Of a DNA stretch of 10,256 nt, positions 9,429 through 10,256 are shown piece by piece. The DNA is taken from contig LSSL01005150.1 of NCBI GenBank assembly GCA_001953115.1, positions 1 through 10,256 of the forward strand, written 5' to 3'. The notes beneath the pieces are model-generated. The model saw nothing but the letters and a program-made list of their open reading frames with translations, was not told the DNA's origin and ran no database searches. Position 1 is the stretch's first letter. Each line of letters opens with the position of its first letter. A program made the translations under genes and the position numbers. The stretch comes from Smittium mucronatum. Lineage: Eukaryota > Kickxellomycota > Harpellomycetes > Harpellales > Legeriomycetaceae.

Positions 9429-9445
9429 TGGCTTTTCTCAAGCCA
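9429..9445. repeat. perfect 6-base stem with 5-base loop
   Basis: TGGCTT (9429-9434) pairs with AAGCCA (9440-9445) across TTCTC. It may be a chance hairpin. On the minus strand it lies within a short frame containing CCYCGETFGLR. Confidence 0.45.
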
Positions 9446-9532
9446 AATGTCTCGCCACAGTAGCAACATGAAGGCATAAGAGCAAGATTTATAAATTTTA
9501 TTATTAGATAAATTGACACTTAGGACAGCTTT

Positions 9533-9544
9533 AGGGGGCTATAT
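9533..9544 (+). repeat. 12-base direct repeat, copy 2 (AGGGGGCTATAT)
   Basis: It is identical to 8403-8414, about 1.1 kb upstream. Confidence 0.5.
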
Positions 9545-9966
9545 GCAGCATAAAAAATCTTCCCAAACTTACATTTGAAGCTTTTAATGGTACCAGGAAC
9601 GCCCAATTTAATCATAATTATGCACTATAAAGACTTATAATGATTGTTATTTGGAAGTTTCACCTTGTAATATTATATCGGAAGATTAAGGCCTGAAGCA
9701 ATTCATTACATTTACATGGATGCATTTCAGATATATCTCGCGTTTTCGATCAATCAGTAATTTTATTTAATCCCAATTGAATTTGGCATTCAGATTTGAC
9801 TAAATGTTTGGTATCACTGGAAAAATACAGTCCCGATAACCTAGAAATTTTTAACAGGAAAAGCACACTTTGAAAACTCTTGAAAAAAATTAAAGAATTG
9901 GGTAATGATACTAATTTTTACTGCAGAGGACACTGTAATTCAATGAGTTTTCAGAGTAATCTCCAG

Positions 9967-9986
9967 CTCTAAAATCTATTTTAGAG
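9967..9986. repeat. perfect 8-base stem with 4-base loop
   Basis: CTCTAAAA (9967-9974) pairs exactly with TTTTAGAG (9979-9986) around TCTA. It is the tightest hairpin in the window. It lies inside a 40-codon minus-strand frame (10033-9911), which I do not call as a gene. Confidence 0.6.
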
Positions 9987-10041
9987 GATTTATACACCCC
10001 TAAGAGTGAAATACCTTGCCATGGTTTAGGGGCTTAATAGC

Positions 10042-10057
10042 GTACTTTTCGGAGTAC
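10042..10057. repeat. 5-base stem GTACT / AGTAC
   Basis: GTACT (10042-10046) pairs with AGTAC (10053-10057) around TTTCGG. It is the first of three symmetric elements within 66 bases. Confidence 0.45.
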
Positions 10058-10073
10058 ACTAGACTAAAATTTC

Positions 10074-10085
10074 ACAACGCGTTGT
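10074..10085. repeat. 12-base perfect palindrome ACAACGCGTTGT
   Basis: The 12 bases are self-complementary with no loop and hold two CG dinucleotides at the centre. The palindrome directly abuts the next hairpin at 10086. It resembles a binding site for a symmetric dimer more than a transcript hairpin. Confidence 0.55.
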
Positions 10086-10107
10086 ACTATTCTTGGTTGG
10101 GAATAGT
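10086..10107. repeat. perfect 7-base stem with 8-base loop
   Basis: ACTATTC (10086-10092) pairs with GAATAGT (10101-10107) around TTGGTTGG. It overlaps the TAG that closes the minus-strand frame coming from the right edge. Confidence 0.55.
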
Positions 10108-10254
10108 TGAGACAGCGCACAGCGATTCGTAGGACAGCGATTCCAGAGGAGGACCATCTAGAAACAGGAGAAACCTATCGTTTAGTATAACTGAGACATA
10201 GTCTAGTGCACAAGTCCATCGTTCGACAGTCAGACGGATCTCAGCGTCTAACAG
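10087..10254 (-). CDS. possible 3' end of an unknown gene or element, truncated by the window edge
   Basis: Read from the right edge on the minus strand, this frame is open for 55 codons to TAG (10089-10087); the other two minus frames close within a few codons of the edge. It includes LLDAEIRLTVERWTCALDYV, then SVILNDRFLLFLDGPPLESL and SYESLCAVSTIPNQE. The composition is Leu-rich and protein-like. This is the most GC-rich part of the window, about 47% by hand count over 10081-10256, and the plus strand here has no ATG. By rough estimate a frame this long has a chance of a few per cent per frame, so it is suggestive, not firm. No AATAAA follows soon after the stop. Alternatively these bases could be an untranslated leader or terminal repeat read from the plus strand. 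I recognise no family. Confidence 0.3.
   Translation of the reverse strand: MLDAEIRLTVERWTCALDYVSVILNDRFLLFLDGPPLESLSYESLCAVSTIPNQE
10119..10143 (+). repeat. direct repeat ACAGCGATTC, two copies 15 bases apart
   Basis: ACAGCGATTC lies at 10119-10128 and 10134-10143, and a partial copy (ACAGCG) starts at 10112. It could be a short tandem duplication in the GC-rich end island. In the minus-strand frame the copies are read as related ESLS/ESLC segments. Confidence 0.6.
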
Positions 10255-10256
10255 CT

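Larger units (their letters stand above)
8331..10256. other. right compositional domain, less AT-rich
   Basis: From about 8330, and firmly from 8540, G+C per 60-base line rises to roughly 20-29 bases, although some AT-rich lines remain (8461 holds only 6). CG dinucleotides become common. Short direct repeats and perfect hairpins are concentrated here, and open frames of 30-55 codons occur on both strands. None has a recognisable family. The texture suggests old dispersed repeats or degraded mobile-element DNA, but I cannot name one. Confidence 0.5.

Noticed and set aside
9421..9477. Minus-strand ATG frame of 18 codons with CCYCGETFGLRK, resembling a zinc knuckle
   Set aside because: It is too short, with no second Cys/His pair and no splice donor before the stop.
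9781..9873. Plus-strand 30-codon frame (LTKCLVSLEKYSPDNLEIF) after a TTCAG acceptor-like string
   Set aside because: It looks protein-like but is short, has no donor or start, and no partner exon in phase was found.
9911..10033. Minus-strand 40-codon frame (PKPWQGISLLGVYKSSK)
   Set aside because: It contains the perfect 9967-9986 hairpin, has no initiator, and does not join in phase with the right-edge frame. Several such frames are expected in this domain by chance.

Overview
The window looks like nuclear DNA of a eukaryote, most likely an animal with a very AT-rich genome. An arthropod is my guess from general texture, not from a match. Reading frames are short and broken. The few protein-like stretches sit next to splice-like signals (TTTCAG, TTTTTTAG, CCT|GTAAAA). 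There is no operon layout, no rRNA, tRNA or CRISPR signature, and no complete gene. I could not identify any protein family with confidence.

Layout. Bases 1-1400 are extremely AT-rich and appear non-coding. Bases 1436-2408 are the most gene-like part. On the minus strand, four or five protein-like open stretches follow each other (2408-2313, 2325-2227, 2226-2104 or on to 2044, 1954-1907, 1657-1436). They lie in different frames and are separated by stops or candidate introns. They could be 3' exons of a gene or pieces of a decayed one. The best stretch (2226-2104) has the position-specific G+C pattern typical of coding DNA, highest at codon position 1 and lowest at position 2. Bases 2460-8330 are again very AT-rich (hand-counted 60-base lines hold from 4 to about 16 G+C) with no convincing gene, only homopolymer runs and small simple repeats.

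Near 8330-8540 the composition changes to about 33-50% G+C per line, and it stays higher to the end. This right part contains short direct repeats, perfect hairpins and palindromes, and several 30-55 codon open stretches on both strands. Its last 180 bases are the most GC-rich of the window (about 47%, hand count). They carry a minus-strand reading frame that is open from the right edge for 55 codons. This may be the end of a gene or element that lies mostly beyond the window, but it could be chance.

The heptamer GGGGGCT (or its complement) occurs in both compositional parts at 220, 1550, 8404 and 9534. This weakly argues that the two parts belong to one genome and are not a chimeric join. 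I see no clearly new biological system here. The items most worth checking are the minus-strand exon cluster, the right-edge reading frame and the compositional boundary.
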